A stretch of DNA of 50,140 nt, taken from assembly GCF_023151265.1 (NCBI RefSeq), contig NZ_JAKLJH010000002.1:1-50140 (forward strand). Reading direction: 5' to 3'. The position numbers and the translations under genes are program-made. Numbering within the stretch: the stretch's first letter is position 1; each line of letters starts with the position of its first letter. Positions 21,438 through 29,941 of the stretch are shown in pieces. The stretch is from Flavobacterium sp. Its GTDB lineage: Bacteria; Bacteroidota; Bacteroidia; Flavobacteriales; Flavobacteriaceae. The notes under the pieces were generated by a model that saw nothing but the letters and a program-made list of their open reading frames with translations, was not told the DNA's origin and did not search any database.

Positions 21438-24281
21438 ATGAGAACAGATGCATTCGCTTTGAGACATTTAGGGCCACGTGAAAGTGACTTAAATCACATG
21501 TTTAAAACGGTTGGTGTAGAATCTTTAGACCAATTAATTTTCGAAACTATTCCAGATGATATTCGTTTAAAAAACGACTTAAATTTAGACGCTCCTATGA
21601 CTGAGTATGAGTATTTAACTCACATTCAAGAATTAGGAAAGAAAAATAAAGTATTCAAATCGTATATCGGTTTAGGATATCACCCAGCAATCGTTCCGGC
21701 GGTTATTCAAAGAAATATTTTTGAAAACCCAGGATGGTATACAGCTTACACACCTTATCAAGCAGAAATTGCTCAAGGTCGTTTAGAAGCAATTTTGAAT
21801 TTCCAAACTACGGTTATCGAATTAACTGGAATGGAAATCGCAAATGCATCTTTACTTGACGAAGGAACTGCTGCTGCAGAAGCAATGGCATTACTTTTTG
21901 ACGTAAGAACTCGCGATCAAAAGAAAAACAACGTGAAGAAATTCTTCGTTTCAGAAGAAATTTTACCACAAACATTATCAGTTTTACAAACACGTTCTAC
22001 TCCACTAAACATTGAATTAGTTGTTGGAAATCACGAAACGTTTGATTTTTCAACAGAATTTTTTGGAGCTATTTTACAATATCCTGGAAAATATGGTCAA
22101 GTATATGACTACGCTGGTTTTATCGCAAAAGCAGCAGAAAACGAAATTAAAGTAGCAGTTGCTGCTGATATTTTATCGTTAGCAAAATTAACTTCTCCAG
22201 GAGAAATGGGAGCTGCAGTTGTGGTTGGTACTACGCAACGTTTTGGTATTCCAATGGGTTACGGTGGACCACACGCTGGATATTTCGCTACGAAAGAAGA
22301 ATACAAACGTTCGATGCCAGGAAGAATCATCGGTGTTTCTATCGATGCAAACGGAAACCGTGCGTTACGTATGGCATTGGGAACTCGCGAGCAACACATC
22401 AAACGTGAAAAAGCAACTTCAAACATTTGTACTGCTCAAGTTTTATTGGCGGTTATGGCTGGAATGTATGCGGTATATCACGGACCAAAAGGTTTACAAT
22501 ATATTGCTAACAAAGTTCATGCTTCTGCGGTTACAACTGCTGATGCTTTAAATAAATTAGGAGTTTACCAAACAAATAGTGCATTCTTCGATACGATTTT
22601 AGTTAAAGCTGATGCGAATAAAGTAAAAACGATTGCTGAAAAACACGAAGTAAATTTCTTCTATCCAGATGCTGAAACGATTTCGATTTCATTCAACGAA
22701 ACGACTTCTGTAAATGACATTAATCAAATCATTGCAATTTTCGCAGAAGCAACTGGAAAAGAAAAAATTACAGTTAATCAATTAGCTAACGAAGTAATGG
22801 TTCCTGAAAACTTAGTGAGAAAATCAACTTTCTTACAACATGAGGTTTTCAACAACCATCACTCAGAATCGCAATTGATGCGTTACATCAAAAAATTAGA
22901 GCGTAAAGATTTATCGTTGAATCATTCCATGATTTCATTAGGTTCATGTACGATGAAATTAAATGCTGCTGCTGAAATGTTGCCGTTATCGATGGCAAAT
23001 TGGAACAGCATTCACCCTTTTGCTCCAGTTGAACAAGCGGAAGGTTACCAAATCATGCTGAAAAAATTAGAGCAACAATTGAATGTAGTAACCGGTTTCC
23101 AAGGAACAACGTTACAACCAAATTCAGGTGCTCAAGGGGAATACGCTGGTTTAATGGCTATTCGTGCTTATCACCAATCAAGAGGAGATAACCACAGAAA
23201 TGTGTGTTTGATTCCAGCTTCTGCTCACGGAACAAATCCAGCTTCTGCAGCTATGGCAGGAATGGAAATCATCGTAACTAAAACAATGGATAATGGTAAT
23301 ATCGATGTAGAAGATTTAAGAGCAAAAGCAATTCTTCATAAAGACAATTTATCTTGTTTAATGGTTACTTATCCATCAACTCACGGAGTTTTTGAAAGTG
23401 CTATTATTGAAATTACAAATATCATCCACGAAAATGGCGGATTAGTTTATATGGATGGCGCGAATATGAATGCACAAGTTGGATTAACCAATCCAGCTAC
23501 AATTGGTGCTGATGTTTGTCACTTGAACTTACACAAAACCTTCGCTATTCCTCACGGTGGTGGTGGACCTGGTGTTGGACCAATTTGTGTAAATGAGAAA
23601 TTAGTTCCATTCTTACCAACAAATCCAGTTATTCCAACAGGAGGAAGTCAAGCAATCACAGCTATTTCGTCTGCGCCTTATGGTTCGGCTTTAGTTTGTT
23701 TAATTTCTTATGGTTATATTACAATGCTTGGAGCAGAAGGTTTAACCAATGCTACTAAATATGCTATCTTAAATGCAAATTACATGAAAGCACGTTTAGA
23801 CGAACATTATCCGGTTTTATATTCTGGAGAAATGGGAAGAGCAGCACACGAAATGATTTTAGATTGTAGAGCTTTCGAAGAAAAAGGAATCAAAGTAACG
23901 GATATTGCAAAACGTTTAATGGATTATGGTTTCCACGCGCCAACGGTTTCTTTCCCAGTAGCTGGTACCTTAATGATTGAACCAACTGAATCAGAAGATT
24001 TAGCAGAATTAGATCGTTTTTGTGATGCGATGATTTCAATTCGTAAAGAAATTGAAGCTTCTTCAAAAGAGGATGATAATAATATTTTAAGAAATGCGCC
24101 TCACACTTTAGCAATGGTTACAGCTAACGAATGGGTTTTCCCTTATACAAGAGAACAAGCTGCATTTGCTTTAGATTATATTGCTGAGAATAAATTCTGG
24201 CCAACGGTTCGTCGTGTTGATGAAGCGTATGGCGATAGAAATTTAGTTTGTTCTTGTGCTCCGATTGAGGCTTACATGTAA
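21438..24281 (+). CDS. gcvP: Glycine dehydrogenase (decarboxylating), P-protein
   Basis: 947 residues, the single-chain form with both halves fused. P-protein of the glycine cleavage system: it decarboxylates glycine with PLP and passes the aminomethyl group to the lipoyl H-protein. The N-terminal half starts RTDAFALRHLGPRESD, and the C-terminal half holds the PLP lysine K700 in HLNLHKTFAIPHGGGGPG. The glycine-rich loop PHGGGGPGVGPICV, SAHGTNPASAAMAGM and the ending RRVDEAYGDRNLVCSC are family-typical. Monocistronic, with its own terminator; gcvT and gcvH are not in the window. Confidence 0.98.
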   Translation: MRTDAFALRHLGPRESDLNHMFKTVGVESLDQLIFETIPDDIRLKNDLNLDAPMTEYEYLTHIQELGKKNKVFKSYIGLGYHPAIVPAVIQRNIFENPGWYTAYTPYQAEIAQGRLEAILNFQTTVIELTGMEIANASLLDEGTAAAEAMALLFDVRTRDQKKNNVKKFFVSEEILPQTLSVLQTRSTPLNIELVVGNHETFDFSTEFFGAILQYPGKYGQVYDYAGFIAKAAENEIKVAVAADILSLAKLTSPGEMGAAVVVGTTQRFGIPMGYGGPHAGYFATKEEYKRSMPGRIIGVSIDANGNRALRMALGTREQHIKREKATSNICTAQVLLAVMAGMYAVYHGPKGLQYIANKVHASAVTTADALNKLGVYQTNSAFFDTILVKADANKVKTIAEKHEVNFFYPDAETISISFNETTSVNDINQIIAIFAEATGKEKITVNQLANEVMVPENLVRKSTFLQHEVFNNHHSESQLMRYIKKLERKDLSLNHSMISLGSCTMKLNAAAEMLPLSMANWNSIHPFAPVEQAEGYQIMLKKLEQQLNVVTGFQGTTLQPNSGAQGEYAGLMAIRAYHQSRGDNHRNVCLIPASAHGTNPASAAMAGMEIIVTKTMDNGNIDVEDLRAKAILHKDNLSCLMVTYPSTHGVFESAIIEITNIIHENGGLVYMDGANMNAQVGLTNPATIGADVCHLNLHKTFAIPHGGGGPGVGPICVNEKLVPFLPTNPVIPTGGSQAITAISSAPYGSALVCLISYGYITMLGAEGLTNATKYAILNANYMKARLDEHYPVLYSGEMGRAAHEMILDCRAFEEKGIKVTDIAKRLMDYGFHAPTVSFPVAGTLMIEPTESEDLAELDRFCDAMISIRKEIEASSKEDDNNILRNAPHTLAMVTANEWVFPYTREQAAFALDYIAENKFWPTVRRVDEAYGDRNLVCSCAPIEAYM

Positions 24282-24321
24282 TTCAAATTACGAAGTACAA
24301 AGTTGAAAATACAAAGTATAT

Positions 24322-24358
24322 AAAAGGTTTCAAATTTTTAATTTGGAACCTTTTTTTT
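24322..24358 (+). terminator. Strong terminator after gcvP
   Basis: A 15-bp stem with one G-U pair (AAAAGGTTTCAAATT / AATTTGGAACCTTTT), 3-base loop and eight Ts. A CTTGAAACCTGAAACTT spacer repeat follows at 24363-24380. Confidence 0.85.
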
Positions 24359-24396
24359 ACCAACTTGAAACCTGAAACTTAAAAACATTTACAAAG

Positions 24397-24768
24397 ATGA
24401 ACGACATTGAAACCCGAGAAGATATTTTACTCATCATGCACAAGTTTTATGACAAACTTTTAGCCGATGATTCAATTAATTTTTTCTTTACCAAAGTAAC
24501 ATCTGTTGACCAACATTTGGAAGCGCATTTTGATATTTTAGCAACTTTTTGGGAGCAATCTTTATTCTTAAAAGGTGGTTATTTTAATAATATGTTTTCT
24601 ATTCATAAAGACGTACATGATAAACATGCTTTCAAAAAAGAACATTTCGATACTTGGTTAACGCATTTTAATTCGACAATTGATGAGCATTTTACAGGTA
24701 AATATGCCGAGCAAATGAAAACGCAAGCGTTGAGCATGGCAACGATAATGCAGATAAAATTCAATTAA
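24397..24768 (+). CDS. Group III truncated haemoglobin
   Basis: 123 residues, haem protein of the 2-on-2 globin fold, cytoplasmic. Group III features: IMHKFYDKLLADDSINFFF (helices A-B, F17-Y18 in the distal pocket region), HFDILATFWEQSLFLKGGYFNNMF, and the proximal region VHDKHAFKKEHFDTWLTHF. H74 or H77 is the likely proximal ligand; spacing to W87 favours H74. Group III globins bind O2 or NO with uncertain roles (redox, nitrosative stress or oxygen handling). No co-transcribed partner is evident between gcvP and the KAS III gene. Confidence 0.9.
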   Translation: MNDIETREDILLIMHKFYDKLLADDSINFFFTKVTSVDQHLEAHFDILATFWEQSLFLKGGYFNNMFSIHKDVHDKHAFKKEHFDTWLTHFNSTIDEHFTGKYAEQMKTQALSMATIMQIKFN

Positions 24769-24848
24769 AAGCCATTAAAAAGTTGATTTTCATATTTTTT
24801 TTAGTTTAAAATGACGATTCAATAATTACACCAAATAAAACATCTGTT

Positions 24849-24882
24849 TTGTATTTATCTTAAAAAATAATTAATAATTTCG
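24849..24882 (+). promoter_or_regulatory. Possible promoter of the KAS III gene
   Basis: TTG (24849-24851), 23 bases, TAATTTCG (24875-24882), then 20 bases to the ATG. Both elements and spacing deviate slightly from consensus. Confidence 0.35.
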
Positions 24883-24902
24883 TTAGATTAACAATACGTA
24901 TT

Positions 24903-25961
24903 ATGAATATTAAAATAACAGGTTCAGGAAGTTATATTCCAACTAAAAAAGTTACGAATTCTGATTTTGCTCAACACGATTTTTTGAACGAAGACGGCAC
25001 TGCTTTTAATATGACAAATGATATTATTGCAGAAAAATTTGTTGAAATTACAGGAATCATAGAACGACGCTATGCAGATGACAATATGGTTAATTCTGAC
25101 ATGGCAATAATCGCAGCTAAAAAAGCTATTGAAAAATCAGGCATTGATCCTGAAACATTAGATTACATTATTTTAGCCCATAACTATGGGGATATAAAAT
25201 TTAACACCATTCAATCGGATACTGTTCCAAGTTTAGCCACTCGTGTTAAATATGGATTACAAATTAAAAATCCAAAATGCGTCGCTTACGACGTGCTTTT
25301 TGGTTGTCCTGGTTGGATAGAAGCCGTTATTCAAGCACAAGCATTTATTAAAGCTGGAATGGCTAAAAAATGTTTAGTGATTGGCTCCGAAACGTTGTCA
25401 CGCGTGGTAGACAGACACGATCGAGATAGCATGATTTATTCAGATGGTGCAGGCGCAACAATCATTGAAGCTACTGATGATGAAGGCGGAATTTTAGCTC
25501 ACGAATCTGCAACTTTTTCTTTTGATGAATCTAAGTTTTTATATTTTGGAAACTCTTTTAGTAAAGAAGAAGATCCAAATATTCGCTATATCAAAATGTA
25601 TGGTAGAAAAATTTATGAATTTGCCTTATCTAATGTCCCAAAAGCAATGGCATCTTGCTTAGAAAAAAGCGGAATTGCTATAACGGATGTAAAGAAAATC
25701 CTAATTCATCAAGCAAATGAAAAAATGGATGAAGCTATCATCAATCGTTTTTACAAATTGTACAAAATGGAAACTCCAGAAGGAATTATGCCAATGAGTA
25801 TTCACAAATTAGGAAACTCAAGTGTTGCAACGGTTCCAACCCTATATGATTTAATTGTAAATGGTGAATTAGAAGGACAAAATTTAAACAAAGGCGATGT
25901 TATTATTTTTGCATCTGTTGGTGCTGGAATGAATATTAACGCGATTGTTTATCAAATGTAA
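24903..25961 (+). CDS. Beta-ketoacyl-ACP synthase III family protein (KAS III paralogue)
   Basis: 352 residues, thiolase fold. The FabH triad is intact: C135 (LFGCPGW), H269 (ILIHQANEKM) and N305 (HKLGNSSVAT). N-terminal KITGSGSYIPTKKVTNSDF and C-terminal DVIIFASVGAGMNINAIVYQM are typical. It is somewhat longer than housekeeping FabH (about 320-330), with extra residues at about 20-45 and 215-228, so a specialised paralogue is likely; the acyl substrate is unknown. It leads a run with a methyltransferase, a glycosyltransferase, an exported protein and MlaE/MlaF, suggesting a lipid or glycolipid task. I do not name it fabH for that reason. Confidence 0.88.
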   Translation: MNIKITGSGSYIPTKKVTNSDFAQHDFLNEDGTAFNMTNDIIAEKFVEITGIIERRYADDNMVNSDMAIIAAKKAIEKSGIDPETLDYIILAHNYGDIKFNTIQSDTVPSLATRVKYGLQIKNPKCVAYDVLFGCPGWIEAVIQAQAFIKAGMAKKCLVIGSETLSRVVDRHDRDSMIYSDGAGATIIEATDDEGGILAHESATFSFDESKFLYFGNSFSKEEDPNIRYIKMYGRKIYEFALSNVPKAMASCLEKSGIAITDVKKILIHQANEKMDEAIINRFYKLYKMETPEGIMPMSIHKLGNSSVATVPTLYDLIVNGELEGQNLNKGDVIIFASVGAGMNINAIVYQM

Positions 25962-25967
25962 TTTTTT

Positions 25968-26045
25968 GTTTCAAGTTTAAAGTTTCAGGTTAAATTGCTA
26001 ATTTTACAAACTGTTTCCAACTTGAAACCTGAAACTTGAAACAAA
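25968..26045. repeat. Inverted pair of TTGAAAC spacer repeats
   Basis: GTTTCAAGTTTAAAGTTTCAGG (25968-25989) and AACTTGAAACCTGAAACTTGAAAC (from 26019) are inverted copies of the iterated unit found at 15077 and 24363. Together they fill the gap between the KAS III and methyltransferase genes. Confidence 0.65.
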
Positions 26046-26052
26046 CTTTATA

Positions 26053-26577
26053 ATGTACGAAAAAACATATCCGAGCAAACGATTCAATATCACTTTAGAT
26101 TTTCTAAAAAAACATATCAAAACTTCTGAAACCATTTTTGACTTAGGTGTTCCAAATCCTTTTTCAAAAATCATGGTAGATAATGGTTATACTGTTATCA
26201 ACACAAAAGGTGAAGACATTGACAACGACCAATCGACGCTTCAAACTGAAAATTACGATGTGTTTACAGGTTTTGAAATTTTCGAACATTTACTAAATCC
26301 TTACACTGTTTTACAAAACGTAAAAGCAGATAAAATTTTAATTTCGATTCCTTTACGTTTATGGTTTTCTCCAGCTTATCGAAGCAAGACCGATATGTGG
26401 GACAGACATTATCATGAATTTGAAGATTGGCAATTGGATTGGCTACTTGAAAAAGCAGGCTTTAAAATTGTGGATAGAGTAAAATTCACTCATCCAGTAA
26501 AAAAAATCGGATTTAGACCTTTATTAAGATGGTTTACACCGAGATATTATTTGGTTTATGCTGAAAAAGTAAAATAG
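26053..26577 (+). CDS. Small SAM-methyltransferase-like protein
   Basis: 174 residues, class I methyltransferase fold. Motif I is degenerate, IFDLGVPNPFSKIM (about 28-41) instead of DxGxGxG; motif II-like NTKGEDID follows, and YDVFTGFEIFEHL (motif IV-like, about 70-82) with KADKILISIPLRLWF fits the fold. The C-terminal half, DRHYHEFEDWQLDWLLEKAGFKIVDRVKF, is the usual methyltransferase_11-type ending. Whether SAM still binds is open. Four bases separate it from the glycosyltransferase gene, so they are co-transcribed and may act on the same product. Confidence 0.75.
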   Translation: MYEKTYPSKRFNITLDFLKKHIKTSETIFDLGVPNPFSKIMVDNGYTVINTKGEDIDNDQSTLQTENYDVFTGFEIFEHLLNPYTVLQNVKADKILISIPLRLWFSPAYRSKTDMWDRHYHEFEDWQLDWLLEKAGFKIVDRVKFTHPVKKIGFRPLLRWFTPRYYLVYAEKVK

Positions 26578-26581
26578 TCAG

Positions 26582-27430
26582 ATGAAATATTACGTTATCA
26601 TTCCTGCTTACAATGAAGAAGCTTTTATGAGCTTAACTTTACAATCGTTAGTAGAACAAACCGTTTTACCAACAAAAATTGTAGTGGTGAATGATAATTC
26701 TACCGATAAAACTCCGGAAATTGTTTCTGAATTCGTTTCCAAATATCCATTTATCACTTTAGTGAATAAAAAATCAGATGCGATTCATTTGCCTGGAAGT
26801 AAAGTGATTCAAGCATTTCATGAAGGCGAAAAAAATATCGATGACAATTACGACATCATTGTAAAAGTAGATGCCGATTTGATTTTTCCAAAGAATTACT
26901 TCGAAACCATAATCAAACATTTTCAATCCGATGAAAAAATTGGAATGGTGGGTGGCTTTTGTTATATCGAAAAAAACGGCAATTGGATTTTAGAAAGCCT
27001 TACGGATAAAGACCATATACGCGGTGCCTTAAAAGCATATCGAAAAGAAACCTTTAAACAAATTGGCGGATTACAACCGCAAATGGGTTGGGACACTGTT
27101 GACGAATTACTTTGTAAATTCTACAATTGGAAAGTCGTAACGGATGAAAGTTTACACGTAAAACATCTAAAACCTACAGGTGCTAGCTACAATCAAGCCG
27201 CAAGATTCAAACAAGGAGAAGCATTTTATACGTTAGGTTACGGATTATTCATCACGGCTGTAGCTTCTTTAAAATTAGCCATGCGAAAAGGGAAACCTTT
27301 ATTATTTATTGATTATATCAAAGGATTTTGGAAAGCAAAAAGAGAGAACAAAAACATGTTGGTTACACCTGAACAAGCTAAATTTGTTAGAAAATATCGT
27401 TGGAAGAAGATGAAAGAGAAGTTGTTTTAG
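26582..27430 (+). CDS. Glycosyltransferase family 2 protein
   Basis: 282 residues, GT-A fold: YYVIIPAYNEEAFMSLTLQSLVEQT at the start, the nucleotide-binding VVVNDNSTDKTPEIV, a DXD-type VKVDADLIFP (about 96-105) and the acceptor-side QMGWDTVDELLCKFYNWKVV. It transfers a sugar from an activated donor to an unknown acceptor. No strong membrane segment is seen, so it is probably cytoplasmic at the membrane face. Tightly packed between the methyltransferase-like gene and an exported protein gene. Confidence 0.9.
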   Translation: MKYYVIIPAYNEEAFMSLTLQSLVEQTVLPTKIVVVNDNSTDKTPEIVSEFVSKYPFITLVNKKSDAIHLPGSKVIQAFHEGEKNIDDNYDIIVKVDADLIFPKNYFETIIKHFQSDEKIGMVGGFCYIEKNGNWILESLTDKDHIRGALKAYRKETFKQIGGLQPQMGWDTVDELLCKFYNWKVVTDESLHVKHLKPTGASYNQAARFKQGEAFYTLGYGLFITAVASLKLAMRKGKPLLFIDYIKGFWKAKRENKNMLVTPEQAKFVRKYRWKKMKEKLF

Positions 27431-27440
27431 TTCTTAGTTA

Positions 27441-28355
27441 ATGAAAAATATTATCTTATTTACACTTCTTTTTGTCAGCAATGTTTTTTCTCAAAAAAAA
27501 ATCACAGTTGCTTCTACTTTAAAATCTCCAATTACAGATGCGTTACTAATTGTTAACAATTCTCCTAAATATATTACAGATAGTTTAGGAAGTGTTACAA
27601 TAAAAGAAGTAGACTTAAATTCTTCAATTTTAATAAGACATGTAAAATATAAACTAAAAACATTTGATAATATAAAAAATCAAGACACGTTATTTCTAGA
27701 AGAAAAACTTGAAGAATTGAAAGATATTGAAATAATTGCATCTTCTAAATCTAAAAAGAAAACAGAATCATTATTTCCAAAGATTTCTTCAAGAAATATT
27801 CTGCCTGAGAACTTTGGAAAAAGTAGTTCAATTAGTAGTAACATGGAAATTGCACTTTATTTTCCAAATGAAAAAAAACAAAGCAATATTATTCAAAGAT
27901 TAAAGATTTACACCAATGATTATAAAGTTCTGGAAAACCTAGAAACTAAAAAAGCTAATAAAAGAAGAAATGCTAAGTTTAGCCCTATTCAAGTAAATTT
28001 TTATACAGTTGATTCTATTTATGAAGTTCCAAATGAAAAAATATTTAAAGAAAACTTCATAGTTTCATGTCAAATTGATGATGATTATGCTATTTTAGAA
28101 CTTTCAGAAGAAGAAGAATTTGAATTTCCTACAAATGGTATTTTCGTTATCATTAAAAATCTTTCTGAAGAAGACTATCAAGCATTAGGGTTTGATTATC
28201 CTCCTGGAATAACCACAATTGGAGTTTCAAAAGACAACAAAATTATACCTTATTTTAGATATCTTCATGAAGGTGAAACTGCTTTGTGGAAAAAATATGA
28301 TTATATGATTAAAAGACAAAACACATATAAAGTTGGGATTGAGTTTAAAAATTAA
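27441..28355 (+). CDS. Exported protein with a carboxypeptidase-like N-terminal domain, function unknown
   Basis: 304 residues. Signal peptide MKNIILFTLLFVSNVFSQ, then a beta-rich stretch (KITVASTLKSPITDALLIVNNSPKYITDSLGSVTI, about 19-60) like the carboxypeptidase D regulatory fold common in Bacteroidetes envelope proteins. A hydrophilic region follows (ELKDIEIIASSKSKKKTESLF) and a C-terminal region of unknown type. No enzyme motif is seen. Ten bases after the glycosyltransferase gene, so part of the same unit. It probably works in the periplasm or outer envelope. Confidence 0.6.
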   Translation: MKNIILFTLLFVSNVFSQKKITVASTLKSPITDALLIVNNSPKYITDSLGSVTIKEVDLNSSILIRHVKYKLKTFDNIKNQDTLFLEEKLEELKDIEIIASSKSKKKTESLFPKISSRNILPENFGKSSSISSNMEIALYFPNEKKQSNIIQRLKIYTNDYKVLENLETKKANKRRNAKFSPIQVNFYTVDSIYEVPNEKIFKENFIVSCQIDDDYAILELSEEEEFEFPTNGIFVIIKNLSEEDYQALGFDYPPGITTIGVSKDNKIIPYFRYLHEGETALWKKYDYMIKRQNTYKVGIEFKN

Positions 28356-28422
28356 GTCTAAAATCAAACAAAATATAGTATTTTTACTGCTTACTAGAAA
28401 CTGAATACAGAACACTATCAAA

Positions 28423-29169
28423 ATGATGCTCATTCGCTACTTATCTCAAATAGGAAAATACTTCATCATGTTGAAAGAAATTTTCAACAAGCCTACTAAA
28501 TGGTCGGCAATGAAACAACTAATTCTTAAAGAAATTGATGATTTAATTATCGATTCGCTTGGAATTGTTTCTTTTATATCATTTTTCGTAGGTGGTGTTG
28601 TGGCAATTCAAACGGCATTAAACTTAACCAATCCGTTAATCCCAAAATATTTGATTGGATTTGCAACACGTCAATCGGTTGTTTTAGAATTTGCTCCAAC
28701 TTTTATTTCCATTATTATGGCGGGTAAAATGGGTTCGTTCATTACATCAAGCATAGGAACCATGCGTGTTACAGAACAAATTGACGCATTAGAAGTTATG
28801 GGAGTTAACTCTTTGAATTACTTAGTTTTTCCAAAAATAATTGCTTTACTTTTATATCCTTTCGTAATTGGATTAAGTATGTTTTTAGGCGTTTTTGGAG
28901 GTTGGATGGCAGCCGTTTATGGAGGATTTACTACAAGTTTCGAATTCACAACTGGACTTCAAACTGAATTTATTCCGTTTCATATTGCTTATGCCTTCAT
29001 TAAAACTATTGTTTTTGCCTTCATTTTAGCTACAATCCCTTCGTTTCATGGCTATTACATGAAAGGTGGCGCTTTAGAAGTAGGAAAAGCGAGTACCGTT
29101 TCATTCGTTTGGACATCGGTAGTAATCATTTTAATGAACTTTATATTAACGCAACTTCTTTTAAGCTAA
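28423..29169 (+). CDS. MlaE family ABC transporter permease
   Basis: 248 residues, five or six membrane segments, MlaE/YrbE family: IDSLGIVSFISFFVGGVVAIQTALNL, ATRQSVVLEFAPTFISIIMAGKMGSFITSSIGTMRVTEQIDALEVMGVNSLNYLVFPKI and the C-terminal half are hallmark. With the next gene it forms an ABC system for phospholipid movement between inner and outer membranes. The stop overlaps the ATG of the ATPase gene by one base (TAATG), so they are translationally coupled. The MCE-domain partner (MlaD) is not in the window. Confidence 0.92.
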   Translation: MMLIRYLSQIGKYFIMLKEIFNKPTKWSAMKQLILKEIDDLIIDSLGIVSFISFFVGGVVAIQTALNLTNPLIPKYLIGFATRQSVVLEFAPTFISIIMAGKMGSFITSSIGTMRVTEQIDALEVMGVNSLNYLVFPKIIALLLYPFVIGLSMFLGVFGGWMAAVYGGFTTSFEFTTGLQTEFIPFHIAYAFIKTIVFAFILATIPSFHGYYMKGGALEVGKASTVSFVWTSVVIILMNFILTQLLLS

Positions 29170-29939
29170 TGATTGAAGTAAAAAATATCGTAAAAAAGTT
29201 TGGTGAACAAACCGTTTTAAAAGGAGTTTCCACTCGTTTTGAAGCAGGAATGACCAATCTTATTATTGGACAAAGTGGTTCTGGAAAGACCGTTTTCTTA
29301 AAATCATTATTAGGAATTCATACGCCTGATAGCGGCACTATTTCTTTTGATGGTAGAATTTATTCCGAACTTTCTAATGATGAGAGACGTGAATTGAGAA
29401 CCGAAATTGGAATGGTTTTTCAAGGAAGTGCCCTTTTTGATAGCATGACGGTTGAAGAAAACATTGGATTTCCACTAAAAATGTTTACCAATAAATCGGT
29501 TAAGGAGATTAAAGAGCGCGTAGATTTTGTTATTGATAGAGTTCACTTAGTTAATGCGCATCAAAAACGACCATCTGAAATTTCGGGTGGAATGCAAAAA
29601 CGTGTGGCGATTGCTCGAGCGATTGTAAATAATCCAAAATATCTTTTTTGCGATGAACCAAATTCGGGATTAGACCCAAAAACTGCGATTGTAATTGATA
29701 ATTTGATTCAGGAAATTACGCAAGAATACAATATTACCACAGTAATTAACACACACGATATGAACTCGGTAATGGAAATTGGCGAAAAAATTGTGTTCTT
29801 AAAAAATGGTTTATTAGAATGGGAAGGTTCTAACAAAGAAATATTCAAAACCGATAACGAAGCCGTTACCGATTTTGTATATTCTTCTGAGTTATTCAAA
29901 CGTGTTCGAAAAATGTATTTAGAAGATGATGTAAAATAG
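29169..29939 (+). CDS. MlaF family ABC transporter ATP-binding protein
   Basis: 256 residues from the ATG at 29169 (MIEVKNIVKKFGEQTVLKG); an upstream in-frame start would run into the permease gene. Walker A GQSGSGKT 34-41, Q-loop FQGSALFDSMTVEENI from 84, signature SGGMQKR 139-145, Walker B YLFCDEP 158-164 and H-loop NTHDM. SALFDSMTV and SGGMQKRVAIARA point to the MlaF branch. Energises lipid transport with the permease. It ends two bases from the stop of the convergent manC gene. Confidence 0.93.
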   Translation: MIEVKNIVKKFGEQTVLKGVSTRFEAGMTNLIIGQSGSGKTVFLKSLLGIHTPDSGTISFDGRIYSELSNDERRELRTEIGMVFQGSALFDSMTVEENIGFPLKMFTNKSVKEIKERVDFVIDRVHLVNAHQKRPSEISGGMQKRVAIARAIVNNPKYLFCDEPNSGLDPKTAIVIDNLIQEITQEYNITTVINTHDMNSVMEIGEKIVFLKNGLLEWEGSNKEIFKTDNEAVTDFVYSSELFKRVRKMYLEDDVK

Positions 29940-29941
29940 TG

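Noticed and set aside
29109..29168. MlaF start 20 codons upstream
   Set aside because: The extra codons lie inside the permease gene in another frame and match nothing; ATG 29169 with TAATG coupling is standard.
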